This document shows positions 4,691 to 5,097 of a DNA stretch of 5,097 bases, in pieces (positions within the stretch are counted from its first letter, which is position 1; each line of letters starts with the position of its first letter). Source of the DNA: Methanoregulaceae archaeon (lineage in GTDB: Archaea > Halobacteriota > Methanomicrobia > Methanomicrobiales > Methanospirillaceae); the NCBI GenBank assembly GCA_028679405.1, contig JAJRBP010000104.1, positions 1 through 5,097 of the forward strand. The letters are read 5' to 3'. The notes below the pieces were generated by a model that had not been told where the DNA came from, ran no database searches, and saw only the letters and a program-made list of their open reading frames with translations. The translations under genes were made by a program, and so were the position numbers.

Positions 4691-5097
4691 TCAGACTTTC
4701 TTCAGCGTATCGATCGCCACGTCCGATGGGTCGTTGTCGTCGAAGTGGATCAGTTCGATCATGTCCGCCCCGTTGATGGTGCCGAGGCTGTAGCCGCCGT
4801 TCCGCTCGGCGATGGTCACGGTCATCCCGTCCCTGCCGATCACACCGCTGAACCCGACCATCCATTGAACTGCGGTCTGGTTTGTGATGGAGAATTTACC
4901 CCAGAATATCCGATCCTTCTGCCCCTCCACCTGCATGGTGATGTTGACACCGGAATAGTCTGTATACCCCACGTCTCCGATATACCCGACCGCGGGGCCC
5001 GTCCAGTTCCCGAGGAGGTTCGGGACCGGGGGCGGCGGGGGAGTTTTTGACTCCTGTACTGGAGAAGTGGTCGTGCACCCGCAGGCGAATACGATAC
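4691..5097 (-). CDS. Methanogen-type lipoprotein, GNWTG domain (5' end outside window)
   Basis: A partial gene: the frame is open from the window edge to TGA at 4691-4693, giving 134 visible residues without the start codon. The visible part opens with IVFACGCTTTSP, the end of a lipoprotein signal peptide; the second Cys (after Gly) is the likely lipid-attached residue. A short linker follows with five prolines in a row. Next comes one beta-rich domain beginning NLLGNWTGPAVGYIGDVGY and including KDRIFWGKFS, GVIGRDGMTVTIAE, GGYSLGTI and IELIHFDDNDPSDVAIDTLKKV. Domains of this GNWTG type, with a sugar-binding-like or lipocalin-like look, recur in methanogen surface proteins as I remember them, but no function is established. 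An internal ATG at 4972 would remove the signal peptide and the GNWTG opening, so it is not the true start. The protein is probably anchored on the outer face of the membrane. Confidence 0.8.
   Translation of the reverse strand, partial: IVFACGCTTTSPVQESKTPPPPPVPNLLGNWTGPAVGYIGDVGYTDYSGVNITMQVEGQKDRIFWGKFSITNQTAVQWMVGFSGVIGRDGMTVTIAERNGGYSLGTINGADMIELIHFDDNDPSDVAIDTLKKV

Overview
The window looks like chromosomal DNA from a euryarchaeon, most likely a methanogen of the Methanomicrobia/Methanomicrobiales type. The reasons are archaeal-style TATA boxes about 25 bases before gene starts (one fits a leaderless mRNA), oligo-T terminators without a strong bacterial hairpin, GC-rich codon use in most genes, and protein families I associate with these methanogens. 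These are a small four-helix membrane protein, a GNWTG-type lipoprotein and a secreted N-terminal-nucleophile hydrolase. Genus-level placement is inference. I see no tRNA, rRNA, CRISPR array or insertion sequence.

Layout. Bases 1-138 are a non-coding leader with two inverted repeats. Bases 139-1398 (+) encode a secreted C45/choloylglycine-hydrolase-like protein. Bases 1399-1919 hold no intact large gene. They contain a decayed N-terminal stub of an MFS drug-efflux transporter on the minus strand (1411-1554), a speculative 46-codon minus-strand ORF (1656-1796), and two divergent TATA boxes. Bases 1920-2288 (+) encode a 122-residue integral membrane protein with a T7 terminator. Bases 2300-2452 hold a nested inverted repeat and two related palindromes in front of a MerR-family regulator with a GyrI-like effector domain (2453-3298, +). 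A terminator region separates this from the convergent rsgA gene (3470-4522, -), a circularly permuted GTPase of small-subunit ribosome maturation. The last gene (4691-5097, -) is a lipoprotein cut by the window edge and ending in a T8 terminator.

The genes appear to be separate transcription units rather than one operon: each has its own promoter or terminator signals and they are not tightly spaced. The most notable points are the MFS remnant, which has an apparent ATG-to-ACG start loss and a one-base insertion; the lower-GC, bacterial-type rsgA in an archaeal setting; and the paired CCCCGGGG-core palindromes at the merR promoter. I did not find convincing evidence of a new multi-gene system here.
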